From: Fimbriimonas sp.
GTDB lineage: Bacteria; Armatimonadota; Fimbriimonadia; Fimbriimonadales; Fimbriimonadaceae
NCBI GenBank assembly: GCA_029866005.1
Contig: JARXAE010000009.1
Location: forward strand, 1-64,000
Direction: 5' to 3'
DNA length: 64,000 nt
Position 1 is the stretch's first letter, and each line of letters starts with the position of its first letter. The notes below the pieces were generated by a model. That model was not told the DNA's origin and did not search any database. It saw only the letters and a program-made list of their open reading frames with translations. Made by a program: the position numbers and the translations under genes. This document shows positions 44,940 through 53,571 of this stretch, in pieces.

Positions 44940-45947
44940 ATGAGACAGTTTTTTACGGCAGCAACATTGGCAGCGTTTTCGGCAACGGTCCTAGGACAAT
45001 CGTTCACAACGAGCGGCATCACCGGTAGCGGAGTCACGGCGGCTGGTGTTTCCGTGTCAGCGATAGCGCAGTTTACGTCTCAAACTGTTTCGGGCAGTGC
45101 AACCTACACGCTTCAGCCAGCAGGGAGCGGATTCGACCGCTACGATGTCCGAATCGCTCAAACTCGAACGATCGGAAATCCCCCGTTTCATGGTTTCATC
45201 CCGCCTTCCGCTTTCACCTCAGTTGCTGGAGTTGTTACCAACTCCACGACTCTTGGCGAAAACATCAGCACCAGCGCGACGTCAGCCCGCCAGGCAGGCT
45301 ATTCAGTCGTCCTTGGAGCAAGCGCCACATCTGGCGAACTGGCTGGTGATGCTTCCGCATCGACTCTGATTTCCGTCAGCCAAGCTCGGCAGGCAACAAA
45401 AAAAGATCTCGGGCGCTCAGTAGCAGCTGCGGGGTCTGCCACCGTCACGGGATCAACCTCATCGCTCTGGATTTTTGATTTCCCAGGTGACCCAGCAACC
45501 GGAACGGCAACGATTAATCTTGGCGACGCAACCGCAACGTTTAAGCGATCACCCAACTCTCTTGGTGAAACGAGTGGTCACCGAGACAATGTGCGACTTG
45601 AAGTCAAGACTTTCCTTGACGGAGTTCAAGTTGGATTCACGGCGATCTCAGCGGTAAATACATCACTTGCTCCTGGTGTCGGAGCGGCTAACCAGGACAT
45701 TGTGTTCTCGTCCGTTCCAAGCGTGACGCTCAATCCTGCCGATGTCTACGGAACAACGAAATCGCTGACCGTCGTCACGACCTTGATTGGAACCGCATAT
45801 TTCGGCAACTCCACAATGCTCGGCGACTACGAGATTGCTTCAAGCACGTTCAGCGGTGTCCAAGTTCAGGGCGTTCCTGAGCCAGCAAGCATTGCAGGTC
45901 TCAGCCTCGGACTCCTCGCTTTTGCCCGACGACGCAAGAGCAAGTAA
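44940..45947 (+). CDS. PEP-CTERM sorting domain protein, Ser/Thr/Ala-rich (copy 2)
   Basis: 335 residues. Signal peptide (FFTAATLAAFSATVLGQ), a Ser/Thr/Ala-rich body, then GTAYFGNSTMLGDYEIAS, VPEPASIAGLSLGLLAFA and RRRKSK. It is a diverged paralogue of copy 1: only the region encoding GTAYFGNSTMLGDYEIAS is identical at DNA level, the flanking sequence differing at many silent sites. It is followed by a strong terminator of the same core sequence. Confidence 0.88.
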   Translation: MRQFFTAATLAAFSATVLGQSFTTSGITGSGVTAAGVSVSAIAQFTSQTVSGSATYTLQPAGSGFDRYDVRIAQTRTIGNPPFHGFIPPSAFTSVAGVVTNSTTLGENISTSATSARQAGYSVVLGASATSGELAGDASASTLISVSQARQATKKDLGRSVAAAGSATVTGSTSSLWIFDFPGDPATGTATINLGDATATFKRSPNSLGETSGHRDNVRLEVKTFLDGVQVGFTAISAVNTSLAPGVGAANQDIVFSSVPSVTLNPADVYGTTKSLTVVTTLIGTAYFGNSTMLGDYEIASSTFSGVQVQGVPEPASIAGLSLGLLAFARRRKSK

Positions 45948-45963
45948 ACCAAAAACCAAAAGG

Positions 45964-46000
45964 AAAACGGCACTGCTAGAAGCAGTGCCGTTTTCTTTTT
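45964..46000 (+). terminator. Terminator after PEP-CTERM copy 2
   Basis: AAAACGGCACTGCT, loop AGA, AGCAGTGCCGTTTT, then CTTTTT: a perfect 14-bp stem with T-tract. Confidence 0.88.
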
Positions 46001-46044
46001 GGGAACCGCTTCGCCGAGAAGTGACATAATTCTAGAAGAGTAAT

Positions 46045-47274
46045 ATGCGTTCCCGTTCTGCCCGCCGGCTCGTCGTCTTTGTCGTCTCCCTCGGAGTGGT
46101 CGGCTGGCTTTTTGTCTGGCTAGTAGGCAAGAAAGGTGATATTCAACTCGGTTCGGATACAAGCGGAATGATCGCCGCGATGTTGCTCACCGAAGACGGC
46201 TCGCATGCCGTTACGATCGACAGCAAAGGGGCGGTCACAAAGTCTGCAGGTTATCCCGCAGGTCGAACTGACCGAGATCTCGCCTGGAGCCCCGACGGAA
46301 ACCGACTCTTCTTCATAAGTAACCGCAAAGAGGACTCCTTCCACATCTTCCGCTGGGACCCTCAGCGCAATACTGATCCCGAGCAAAGGTCTATCGACAA
46401 AGCGGGAAGAAGCAATCTCATTTTCGACGAGAAGCCTGCAACCGATACTGAACTCGCTGGCCTACTCACCGTTCGCGGCACAGTCCAAGAATTCTTCCCT
46501 GTGAACGGAAAAAGTAGCCAAATCCTCCCTCCGAGCAAACAACGAGTTGAGGCCGAAGAGGGTGGCGGAGCCGGAAACACCTTTGAGCTGCTTTACAACC
46601 GATTCGGAAAGAGTTTCCGAGTCGCGCGTTGGCTCAAATCTAAACGATTCATCGCCGCAGTCATGCGCCGCGAGGAACGCGGAGAGACGCTGATCATCCA
46701 AGATTTCGAACCCGACAAAGACGGCAAGATCAAGCCTCCAATGCAAATCTTCACCGCCGAGCGAATCGAAATCGATGTCGATCAAACTTCGCAGGTCCTC
46801 GTCGCAAACATCTTAGAGGTCACCCCGCCCGAAGGACCGGATGGTAAACCGATCAAAACCGGATTCATCCACGGCATCTTCATGATTGACCCAAGCAAAT
46901 CCTCCGATGAAGCAGTCGCCCCGATTCTCTTGTCGCCGGATATCAAGCAGTGCACAACCGAAATTAAGTGCAGTCCTGATGGAAGCACCCTGATGTTCAT
47001 CCCTGCGTCCTACTCCGGAGATGGCAACGGAACCAGTTTGGGTCTTGGATCCTGCCCGCTCAAACCGCAAGGCGCTTCCAGTGGCTCAGCGATCGCCAGT
47101 GGCTCTATCACAAGCCCATCGTTTAGCCCCGACGGAACGAAGATCACCTATATTAAACGAGAGGGTCTCAATCGCGCAGTATTTATCGCTGATTCCAACG
47201 GATCAAACGCGCGGAATCTCACCGGAACCAGTGGAAACTACTCTAGACCCTTGTTCTCACCCCAGTACAAATAA
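46045..47274 (+). CDS. TolB/WD40-like beta-propeller protein, membrane-anchored
   Basis: 409 residues. One N-terminal transmembrane helix (LVVFVVSLGVVGWLFVWLVG) and then propeller-type repeats: DLAWSPDGNRLFFISNRKE, IKCSPDGSTLMFIPAS and SPSFSPDGTKITYIKREG carry the PD40 pattern. Such domains are protein-interaction modules outside the cytoplasm. No catalytic site is seen, and its partner is not evident from the neighbours. Confidence 0.75.
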   Translation: MRSRSARRLVVFVVSLGVVGWLFVWLVGKKGDIQLGSDTSGMIAAMLLTEDGSHAVTIDSKGAVTKSAGYPAGRTDRDLAWSPDGNRLFFISNRKEDSFHIFRWDPQRNTDPEQRSIDKAGRSNLIFDEKPATDTELAGLLTVRGTVQEFFPVNGKSSQILPPSKQRVEAEEGGGAGNTFELLYNRFGKSFRVARWLKSKRFIAAVMRREERGETLIIQDFEPDKDGKIKPPMQIFTAERIEIDVDQTSQVLVANILEVTPPEGPDGKPIKTGFIHGIFMIDPSKSSDEAVAPILLSPDIKQCTTEIKCSPDGSTLMFIPASYSGDGNGTSLGLGSCPLKPQGASSGSAIASGSITSPSFSPDGTKITYIKREGLNRAVFIADSNGSNARNLTGTSGNYSRPLFSPQYK

Positions 47275-47326
47275 GGTTCGAGTATCCTATTGTTAAGAAA
47301 GTGTCAGCATTGACGCTTGTAGGACT

Positions 47327-48004
47327 ATGCGTACCCACTTCAATGAACGGCTCCAAGGACTGCGAACTCAAGTCGTCTCAATGGGAATGTCCGCAAACGA
47401 CATGGTGCAACAATCTGTCGATTCAATCGTTAACGCCGATCCATCACTGGCTAACGAAGTAGTCAAGGCAGACGACACGCTCGATCGACTCGAAAGAGAA
47501 CTTCTTCTCGAGACAGCCCTCATCATCGCTCAGGAAGGGCCGGTTGCCAGCGATCTCAAACTCCTAGTCTCAACCCTCGGCATTGTCAGTGAAATCGAAT
47601 CGGTGGCGGACCACGCCGTTAAGCTTGCCCGGCGTGGAACGAAGCTTGGAACACTTTTCCCATCGGAGCTCAAAGGCACCCTTCGAGAACTCTGCGATGC
47701 CGCCAAACACCAATTCACCAGTTCACTCAAGCTGTACATGGAATACGACGTCGAGCTCGCCCGAAGCATTGTGAGCGACGATGATCTCATCGATGGCAGA
47801 TACGCAATCGCGCGCAACGGAGTCCTAGAACTGATTAAGGCAGATCCCGCGAACGCGAGAGCGATGCTGAGAACTATCGAAATCTTCCATGCGCTTGAGC
47901 ATGTCGCAGATCACGCGGTCGCAATCTCCAAGCGGATGCAGGTCATCCACGAACCGCCAGTTCAACCTTCAGAACCAGAGCCAAGTAGCGAAGGCTTAAG
48001 CTGA
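47327..48004 (+). CDS. phoU: Phosphate-signalling protein PhoU
   Basis: 225 residues, two three-helix bundles. The metal-binding repeats show as EIESVADHAVKLARR in the first half and ALEHVADHAVAISKR in the second. PhoU restrains the phosphate transporter and PhoR signalling; pst and phoBR genes are not in the window. Its 3' end overlaps the convergent CNNM-type gene by 43 bases. Confidence 0.93.
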   Translation: MRTHFNERLQGLRTQVVSMGMSANDMVQQSVDSIVNADPSLANEVVKADDTLDRLERELLLETALIIAQEGPVASDLKLLVSTLGIVSEIESVADHAVKLARRGTKLGTLFPSELKGTLRELCDAAKHQFTSSLKLYMEYDVELARSIVSDDDLIDGRYAIARNGVLELIKADPANARAMLRTIEIFHALEHVADHAVAISKRMQVIHEPPVQPSEPEPSSEGLS

Positions 48005-49278
48005 ATTCCAACGCGGGTGATCCGTCTCCGTGCCATATTCTCCACCCGCATCAATCCAATGCTCGACTCGATAGTATCGCCAGGACGGGGAATCCGTTCC
48101 AAGCCATTGACGATCATATTCGCCAGCGTTTCCGTCGATTCGTCCAACTGAGGATCAAGCCCAAGCCTCGAAATGAGCTCGTCCAGCCTTAGCTCCGCCT
48201 TTGCCGAAACTCGTCCCGAAGCGTGAACCTCAACCGGTTGCCTCTCGCTTTCTGGGCCGTCCTCCATTTCGCCAAACACTTCCTCAACAACATCCTCCAG
48301 GCTGATGAGGCCGCTCGTCCCGCCATACTCATCCATCACGATCAGGATCTGAGTCTTCTCATCTCGCATGGTGGTGATAATCCTCTCAATCGGCAAATTC
48401 TCGGGAATCGCGATGAATGGGCGAACGATTTTGTCAAGTTTGAATTCGTTGGTTTGCACTAATCGAAGAACATCAACGAGATAGACGATTCCAACAATAT
48501 CATCAACATCCCCCCGGCAAACCGGAATCCGAGTGTGTCGAATCTTATTGATCCGAGTCAGCAACTCGCTTCCTGCCAAATCAATATCAAGCCACTGGAT
48601 ATCCAGGCGGTGGACCATCACGTCCCGCGCTGCCAACATATCAAGCCGCAGGGCCCGGGTCACCATGTTCGCGTGCTCCTTCTCCAGCACTCCGTCCGTG
48701 GAGGTCATCTGAAGAATCGTGAGCAGCTCGTCCCGTTCAATCGTCTCCTTACCCGTGTCCTTTACGTTGATACCCATCGGCTTCAAGATAAGTTGAGAGG
48801 TGAAAGTCGCGAGGGAAATAATCGGTTTGCAAACCGAGATAAAGACATCCAATGGTCGATACGCCATGAACATAAACTGCTCTGGTTTCTTCAGCGCTAT
48901 GTACTTTGGAACCAATTCCCCGAGGACAACCAACGCAAAGAGAACGATGATAAACGAGCAGAAGCTCACTAATGCAGGGTCGAGGAAGGAGAATAGCTGA
49001 CCAAGATGGTAAGCCACAAACGGCTCCGTGATCGTTCCCATCGCGATTCCCACGATGGTGATTCCCACCTGAGTCCCCGCAATAAACGGAGACATATCGT
49101 CAAGGATCCGCAGAAGCCTCTTTGCCGACTTGTTCCCTTTTCGGGCCAAAGGCTCAATCCGCCCCCGGCGCATCGCAACGAGTGCGTACTCACCGCCCAC
49201 AAAAAGCGCACTCGCCACAACCAAGGCAATGCTGATACCGATGTTTACGGCCGGATGGCCAGAAGGTGCTTCGCTCAT
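47962..49278 (-). CDS. CNNM/CorC-type transporter (DUF21-CBS-CorC_HlyC)
   Basis: 438 residues. Order: DUF21 membrane domain (about 1-200, three to four helices, with PFVAYHLGQLF and VLGELVPKYIAL), a CBS pair (about 215-340, MVHRLDIQWLDIDL and LIVMDEYGGTSGLISLEDVV), and a C-terminal CorC_HlyC domain. These proteins are linked to magnesium or other divalent ion efflux, though often called hemolysin homologues. A start at 49278 is favoured because the N-terminal helix follows. Confidence 0.92.
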   Translation of the reverse strand: MSEAPSGHPAVNIGISIALVVASALFVGGEYALVAMRRGRIEPLARKGNKSAKRLLRILDDMSPFIAGTQVGITIVGIAMGTITEPFVAYHLGQLFSFLDPALVSFCSFIIVLFALVVLGELVPKYIALKKPEQFMFMAYRPLDVFISVCKPIISLATFTSQLILKPMGINVKDTGKETIERDELLTILQMTSTDGVLEKEHANMVTRALRLDMLAARDVMVHRLDIQWLDIDLAGSELLTRINKIRHTRIPVCRGDVDDIVGIVYLVDVLRLVQTNEFKLDKIVRPFIAIPENLPIERIITTMRDEKTQILIVMDEYGGTSGLISLEDVVEEVFGEMEDGPESERQPVEVHASGRVSAKAELRLDELISRLGLDPQLDESTETLANMIVNGLERIPRPGDTIESSIGLMRVENMARRRITRVGIQLKPSLLGSGSEG

Positions 49279-49294
49279 TCAGATAGCCCTAAAC

Positions 49295-50161
49295 TCAAGG
49301 GGCTTTGTATACTTTACACCTTCCGGCAGCCACTTCGTTGAGCCACCAGTCGATGCCGTACATGCGCCCGTTGCCGTGGAGTCGCAAGAGCGAGTATTTC
49401 GTGAAGTTCTTCTTGTCGTTAGGAGAATACGCCGGACACCAACCGGCTTGGCAGGCCGATGAATGCGAAATCGTCTGCCCTTTGTAGGTGAAGGACTTCA
49501 TCAGAGCCTTGTTTTTTGGAAACGACCCATAGGGTGGGCAAAATGGCATGTTGGCTGGAACCCCGAGCTTTCGCAACTTCAGGTTCATCTGAGCAATCTC
49601 GTTCATCACCGTCCCGTCGCTCATCTTCCGCAGGTCGCCATGATGCACGGTATGGTTCCCAATCTCCGAACCCCACCCTTGCAACATCTCAATCTTCTTC
49701 CGTTGCAACTTCTCCTGACCCCAAAGGTTTGGCAAAACGTACCAAGTTCCCACCACCGGAAAATCGGGATGTTCCTCCGCAAACGCTCTCCATATCCCAA
49801 CCGCCGACTTGGGGTCAATCGAACCATCTTTTAAGATATGAAACTGGTCATCGTGCGCGTCATCGAACGTAATGACAACCGGGGTCTTTCCGCTCGGAAC
49901 CCGCATCTTGTTGTTGACGTAATCCGTCACCGTCACCGGCCGGAATCCCATCTTGTACATCCGATTCAGGTCCGCACGAAACTTAGTCGCTGACCGAAAC
50001 ATCAAATTCTTACCGTCTTTGATGTGGTGGTACATCACCACGAAAACCTTCCCGTTGCGGTTCCCCTTTTGGCTCACCGCCGGAGGCTTTGATTGATTCT
50101 TCGGGACTTGAAAGCCAGGAAGCCCAACAAGATTGAACAACAGTGCTAACGGAATCAACAT
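49295..50161 (-). CDS. Polysaccharide deacetylase family protein, exported
   Basis: 288 residues from the ATG at 50161, which places the signal peptide (MLIPLALLFNLVGLPGFQ) at the N-terminus. The NodB-domain motif 1 is VVITFDDAHDD, and motif 2 is GNHTVHHGDL with two metal His. CPPYGSFPKN resembles motif 3. It probably deacetylates N-acetyl sugars in a wall or exopolysaccharide. The C-terminal part is short of the usual final motif. It is 17 bases downstream of the CNNM-type gene start, on the same strand. Confidence 0.87.
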   Translation of the reverse strand: MLIPLALLFNLVGLPGFQVPKNQSKPPAVSQKGNRNGKVFVVMYHHIKDGKNLMFRSATKFRADLNRMYKMGFRPVTVTDYVNNKMRVPSGKTPVVITFDDAHDDQFHILKDGSIDPKSAVGIWRAFAEEHPDFPVVGTWYVLPNLWGQEKLQRKKIEMLQGWGSEIGNHTVHHGDLRKMSDGTVMNEIAQMNLKLRKLGVPANMPFCPPYGSFPKNKALMKSFTYKGQTISHSSACQAGWCPAYSPNDKKNFTKYSLLRLHGNGRMYGIDWWLNEVAAGRCKVYKAP

Positions 50162-50281
50162 TTTATGGGCAACGTACTTGCAGTGTACTGGCAAGAAAGG
50201 AGTTAAGTGGCCATCCTGGCCCTTATTGCGCCCGCCAATCCGTTGGCTGAAGATAGGGACGCGAGGTTTGACACAAAAGAT

Positions 50282-51088
50282 TCAAATTTCGATGACCATG
50301 CCGTCAAAACCCGGCACGATGTCATAGGGCCTCAGAATCTCTTCGAGTTCCGCGTGAGTCAAGTCTCCACCTGCCGTATGGTGCGTCGTCACCACCTGAG
50401 CCCCCGTCCGCAAAGCTCCCGAAGACCGCAAGCGCCCCACAACCTCGACGCACTGCGCCAAATCCATGTGCCCGACGTAAGGAGTCTTGTACTTCCCATC
50501 TGAGCACTCAATCACCAGCGCATCTAATTGACGCCCCGCGAGCACCTCAAACGTCGCCTCCGAATAAACCCCCGTATCTGTTCCGTACAGGAACGACACC
50601 CCATCCTTAGCAAAAATCAGGTTGTGGCACTCCTCCCCAACCGTGTGCGTCGCCTCCACCGGCGTGATCTCGTACCCCTCGTGCAAGTAAGTCGTATTCT
50701 TGTAAGTCCGCACCAAATCGATTGGCCACTTCGGATACCGTTGATTGATCAGCCCACAAACCGTCTCGTTTGCGTAAATCGTAAACTCCAAATCCTCGCA
50801 CTCAACAAACGGAAAAAGCCCGTACTGAAGCTCCGAGAGGCAAAGATGATCTCCGTCTGAATGGGTAAAAAAAGCCGCCGTCCAATCCCGCGCCTCTAAC
50901 CCGTGAGCATTCAGCTGACAAAGAGTATCCGGTCCCAGATCGATTTTCAGCGTCCCATCGACCAACGCCGCCGACCGGGTCCGCATCTCCTTCCCCCGAA
51001 CCTTTCGCGCATGAGCACTCACCCGGTCATTCCCGTAAAACGCCGGGATGCCGTCGGAGCCACCAGTGCCAAGGAGTCGAACCTGCAT
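50282..51088 (-). CDS. MBL-fold metallo-hydrolase
   Basis: 268 residues from the ATG at 51088. The metal motif reads THSDGDHL (His76, Asp78, Asp80, His81), where most family members have HxHxDH, so the second His is replaced by Asp. Other ligands appear in EATHTVGEECHN and the GTDTGVYS and GHMDLAQC segments. N-terminal VRLLGTGGSDGIPAF is typical of PhnP-like and PqqB-like phosphodiesterases. The start is 5 bases after the upstream unrecognised gene, suggesting one operon. Confidence 0.8.
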   Translation of the reverse strand: MQVRLLGTGGSDGIPAFYGNDRVSAHARKVRGKEMRTRSAALVDGTLKIDLGPDTLCQLNAHGLEARDWTAAFFTHSDGDHLCLSELQYGLFPFVECEDLEFTIYANETVCGLINQRYPKWPIDLVRTYKNTTYLHEGYEITPVEATHTVGEECHNLIFAKDGVSFLYGTDTGVYSEATFEVLAGRQLDALVIECSDGKYKTPYVGHMDLAQCVEVVGRLRSSGALRTGAQVVTTHHTAGGDLTHAELEEILRPYDIVPGFDGMVIEI

Positions 51089-51092
51089 CGTA

Positions 51093-51620
51093 CTAAAAGT
51101 CCTTAAGACTCCACATATTAACCCCGATTTTCGGAACAAGATGCGAACTACCCGCGTCTAAGTCCTCCGAATTGAGGCTTTTGGCGACCAAGCAGAAGTC
51201 GCTGGCCCGTTCCTTCCCTGGCCTCGCAAGCTCATCGCGCAACGCAATCGCCGCCGCGAACAGCTCAAAACCCGCCAAAACCTCACCAGAAGCAGAAACC
51301 ACCACTGGCGAAAAGTAGATCTGAGTCGCCTCCAAAATCCGCTGATCCTCCTCCTTATCCCGCGGAGCAACCTCCACCGAACAAGTCAAATCCGAAAGCC
51401 GAGCAACCCCGTACTCAAACCCATCAACCACCGGCGATGCCAAAGCCGTAGACCGTTTATTCGTCCCATCCCGGTCCCAAGCCGCCATCTGCGCCGCAAT
51501 CCGCGCATACCGAACAAACTGGCTCCGATCCCCCGGCTCCCGCTCCGGCTGAAGCAGCTCCATCAGGGCATCGATCGATCCGTGGTACTCAAGAACCCGA
51601 TATGGGCGAAGCTCCAGCAT
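51093..51620 (-). CDS. Unrecognised protein upstream of the MBL-fold gene
   Basis: 175 residues, soluble, no signal peptide. Charged helical segments (RSQFVRYARIAAQMAAWDRD, FAAAIALRDELARPGKERAS) and a beta-rich centre. No family is recognised. It stops 5 bases before the MBL-fold hydrolase start, so the two are probably cotranscribed. It is divergent from ispA. Confidence 0.6.
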   Translation of the reverse strand: MLELRPYRVLEYHGSIDALMELLQPEREPGDRSQFVRYARIAAQMAAWDRDGTNKRSTALASPVVDGFEYGVARLSDLTCSVEVAPRDKEEDQRILEATQIYFSPVVVSASGEVLAGFELFAAAIALRDELARPGKERASDFCLVAKSLNSEDLDAGSSHLVPKIGVNMWSLKDF

Positions 51621-51654
51621 TGAACCTAGGTTACCCCTTGGTATCCTTATTCCG

Positions 51655-52569
51655 ATGTCCCCAGAAGTCGCCCCAGAAGTCGCAACGGAAACTGCTCAAC
51701 TGATGACCCTTCTGGGCGAAATCTCCGCAAAAGTCGACCAACGACTAAGAGAACTCCTGCCCCCAACCACCGAAGCCCCCGCCGAGCTCCACGAGGCCAT
51801 GCGCTACTCCGCCCTCGCTCCCGGAAAGCGTCTCCGCCCCGCCCTCGTCCTCCTCGCCGCCCAAGCCGTCGGAGGCAACGAACAAGCCGCCCTCGACGCC
51901 GGTTGCGCGCTCGAGATGATCCACGCCTTCTCCCTCATCCACGACGACCTTCCCGCCCTCGACAACGACGACCTCCGCCGAGGACTCCCCACCTGCCACA
52001 TCAAGTTCGGCGAAGCCGTAGCACTGTTGGCCGGAGACGCCCTCTTCGCCCTCGCCTTCGAAGTCCTCGCCTCCCTTCCTCTTCCGGCACAACAAGTCGT
52101 CGATATCCTTAAAATCACCGCCAAATGCGTCGGCTCCGAAGGCCTCGTCGGCGGAGAAACCATCGACATCCTCAGCGAAGGCAAGGAGGTCTCCAAAGAA
52201 ACTCTCGACCAAATCCACCTCCGCAAAACCGCCGCCCTCATTGCTGCCGCCTGCGAGATCGGAGCCCTCACCGCACCTGACCCCACTTCCTCCCCGTCCA
52301 CCCTTCGCACCTACGGCGAATCCATCGGCCTCGCCTTCCAAATCGCCGACGACGTCCTCAACGAAACCGCCACCGCCGAACAACTCGGCAAAGCCGTCGG
52401 CTCCGACCGCGAACGAGGAAAAGCCACCTACCCCGCCCTCTACGGCCTCGAAGAATCCCGCACCAAAGCCCTCGACCTCGCCGCCCAAGCCTCCGAACTC
52501 ATCCAAAACTTCCCCAACGCCCCCTCCCTCCGCGCCATCGCCCAATACTCTGTCCTGCGGATGAACTAA
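51655..52569 (+). CDS. ispA: Polyprenyl synthetase (farnesyl/geranyl diphosphate synthase)
   Basis: 304 residues. It condenses isopentenyl diphosphate with allylic diphosphates. First Asp-rich motif HDDLPALDNDDLRRG, then PTCHIKFGEAVALLAGDALF, GLVGGETIDI and second Asp-rich motif in FQIADDVLNE (Asn replaces the final Asp). KAVGSDRERGKATYPALYG is typical of IspA. The gene has very strong C/A third positions. A REP-like palindrome follows its stop at once. Confidence 0.93.
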   Translation: MSPEVAPEVATETAQLMTLLGEISAKVDQRLRELLPPTTEAPAELHEAMRYSALAPGKRLRPALVLLAAQAVGGNEQAALDAGCALEMIHAFSLIHDDLPALDNDDLRRGLPTCHIKFGEAVALLAGDALFALAFEVLASLPLPAQQVVDILKITAKCVGSEGLVGGETIDILSEGKEVSKETLDQIHLRKTAALIAAACEIGALTAPDPTSSPSTLRTYGESIGLAFQIADDVLNETATAEQLGKAVGSDRERGKATYPALYGLEESRTKALDLAAQASELIQNFPNAPSLRAIAQYSVLRMN

Positions 52570-52570
52570 C

Positions 52571-52616
52571 CTCCCCCTGGAACGCGAACGCCCCCGTCCG
52601 CACACTAAGCAAAAGC
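52571..52616. repeat. REP-like palindrome, copy A
   Basis: Contains CGCGAACGCCCCCGTCCGC with flanks CTCCCCCTGGAA and CACACTAAGCAAAAGC. The core folds as CGCG-x-ACG, CCCC, CGT-x-CGC. Matches copies at 53484 and 54081. Starts 2 bases after the ispA stop. Confidence 0.7.
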
Positions 52617-52680
52617 GAGGCTACATTTGATTGAAACTTCTAGAACAAAATCCTAGTATCCTGTCCGAAGAGCCTCAAAA

Positions 52681-53151
52681 ATGCGAGTTCAATGGCCCCT
52701 CTCCGATACGGTCGCCCGGCGAGCAGTAATGGTCTCAACTCTCATATCATTGGTCTCGGGGCTGACGCTCGCATGGAGCATCTTTAGTCTCGACTATAAG
52801 ACACTGACCGGTGCCCTTCCGTGGTTTATAAGTTCCCTGATCACGAGCTCACTGATTAGCTTTATTGTCTTTATCTCCTATGCCGGCCACATAAAAGAGG
52901 TGGTCAAAGAACAGGGTCCACGTCGAGTACCAAAGGAGCTAAAGCAGGCAGCTTTCATCGCGACGCTCCCGTTCTACATTCCTCACATCTTCCTGCTCGT
53001 CTCGGGCTTGTGGTTCGAAACCGTCGGTCGAGAACGCCTCGAACAGCGTAGCAAAAGAGCCTCCTCCGAATACAATCAAAATCTTCTAATCAGAAAAGCT
53101 TCTCGGGAACCGGGGAGCAAAGCACCTCCCTTAGACAAAAGGACTCGGTGA
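52681..53151 (+). CDS. Unrecognised membrane protein
   Basis: 156 residues. Three hydrophobic segments (LISLVSGLTLAWSIFSL; SSLITSSLISFIVFISYAG; FIATLPFYIPHIFLLVSGLW) and a basic C-terminal tail. No family recognised. It begins 64 bases after repeat copy A and is followed 28 bases later by another small membrane protein gene. Confidence 0.55.
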   Translation: MRVQWPLSDTVARRAVMVSTLISLVSGLTLAWSIFSLDYKTLTGALPWFISSLITSSLISFIVFISYAGHIKEVVKEQGPRRVPKELKQAAFIATLPFYIPHIFLLVSGLWFETVGRERLEQRSKRASSEYNQNLLIRKASREPGSKAPPLDKRTR

Positions 53152-53179
53152 GCTACGACGAACCGGGAGAGTTGAACCA

Positions 53180-53482
53180 TTGACACCAAACCCCGAGCTA
53201 AAAGACCTGCAACCCGTCACATCGAACCCCAAACCGGATATGTCCTGGTGGTCCGAAGGACTCTTCATCATCTCCATCTTCCCTCCGCTCATCCCGACGA
53301 AACTCCAAGACGGCTACGGCATCGCATTCTTTCTCAGCCTAATCCTATTGGCTGCTCTCTTCGCCACAACCCTGGCCATCATTCTTGCGAACCCATCCAA
53401 GATTAGAAGCCGTGCCAAGGCCATCACTGGCGGCACTGCCGTCGGCACCCTACTCCTCATTGGCTGGCTGATGCTCAACTAA
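53180..53482 (+). CDS. Unrecognised small membrane protein
   Basis: 100 residues from a TTG, with GGGAGAG as ribosome site 9 bases upstream. Two or three hydrophobic segments (LFIISIFPPLIPT, IAFFLSLILLAALFATTLA, GTAVGTLLLIGWLML). Pro-rich cytoplasmic N-terminus. Function unknown. Repeat copy B starts right after the stop. Confidence 0.5.
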   Translation: MTPNPELKDLQPVTSNPKPDMSWWSEGLFIISIFPPLIPTKLQDGYGIAFFLSLILLAALFATTLAIILANPSKIRSRAKAITGGTAVGTLLLIGWLMLN

Positions 53483-53483
53483 C

Positions 53484-53535
53484 CCTCACCCTGGACCGCG
53501 CACGCCCCCGTCCGCGCACCGAGCAAAAGCAAAGC
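53484..53535. repeat. REP-like palindrome, copy B
   Basis: CCCTCACCCTGGACCGCG then CACGCCCCCGTCCGCGCACC and GAGCAAAAGC. The core CGCG-C-ACG-CCCC-CGT-C-CGCG is the most complete palindrome of the three copies. Just past the stop at 53482. Confidence 0.72.
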
Positions 53536-53571
53536 TCTTCCCGAGCCACTGATCGCAGAAGCCCGGGCAAC

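Noticed and set aside
47962-48004. Possible mis-called end of phoU or the CNNM-type gene
   Set aside because: Both C-termini look plausible and a 43-base convergent overlap is in keeping with other overlaps in this window.
51745-52605. Glycine-rich minus-strand open frame opposite ispA
   Set aside because: It results from the strong C/A third-position bias of ispA on the + strand. The Gly/Glu-rich product has no recognisable domain.
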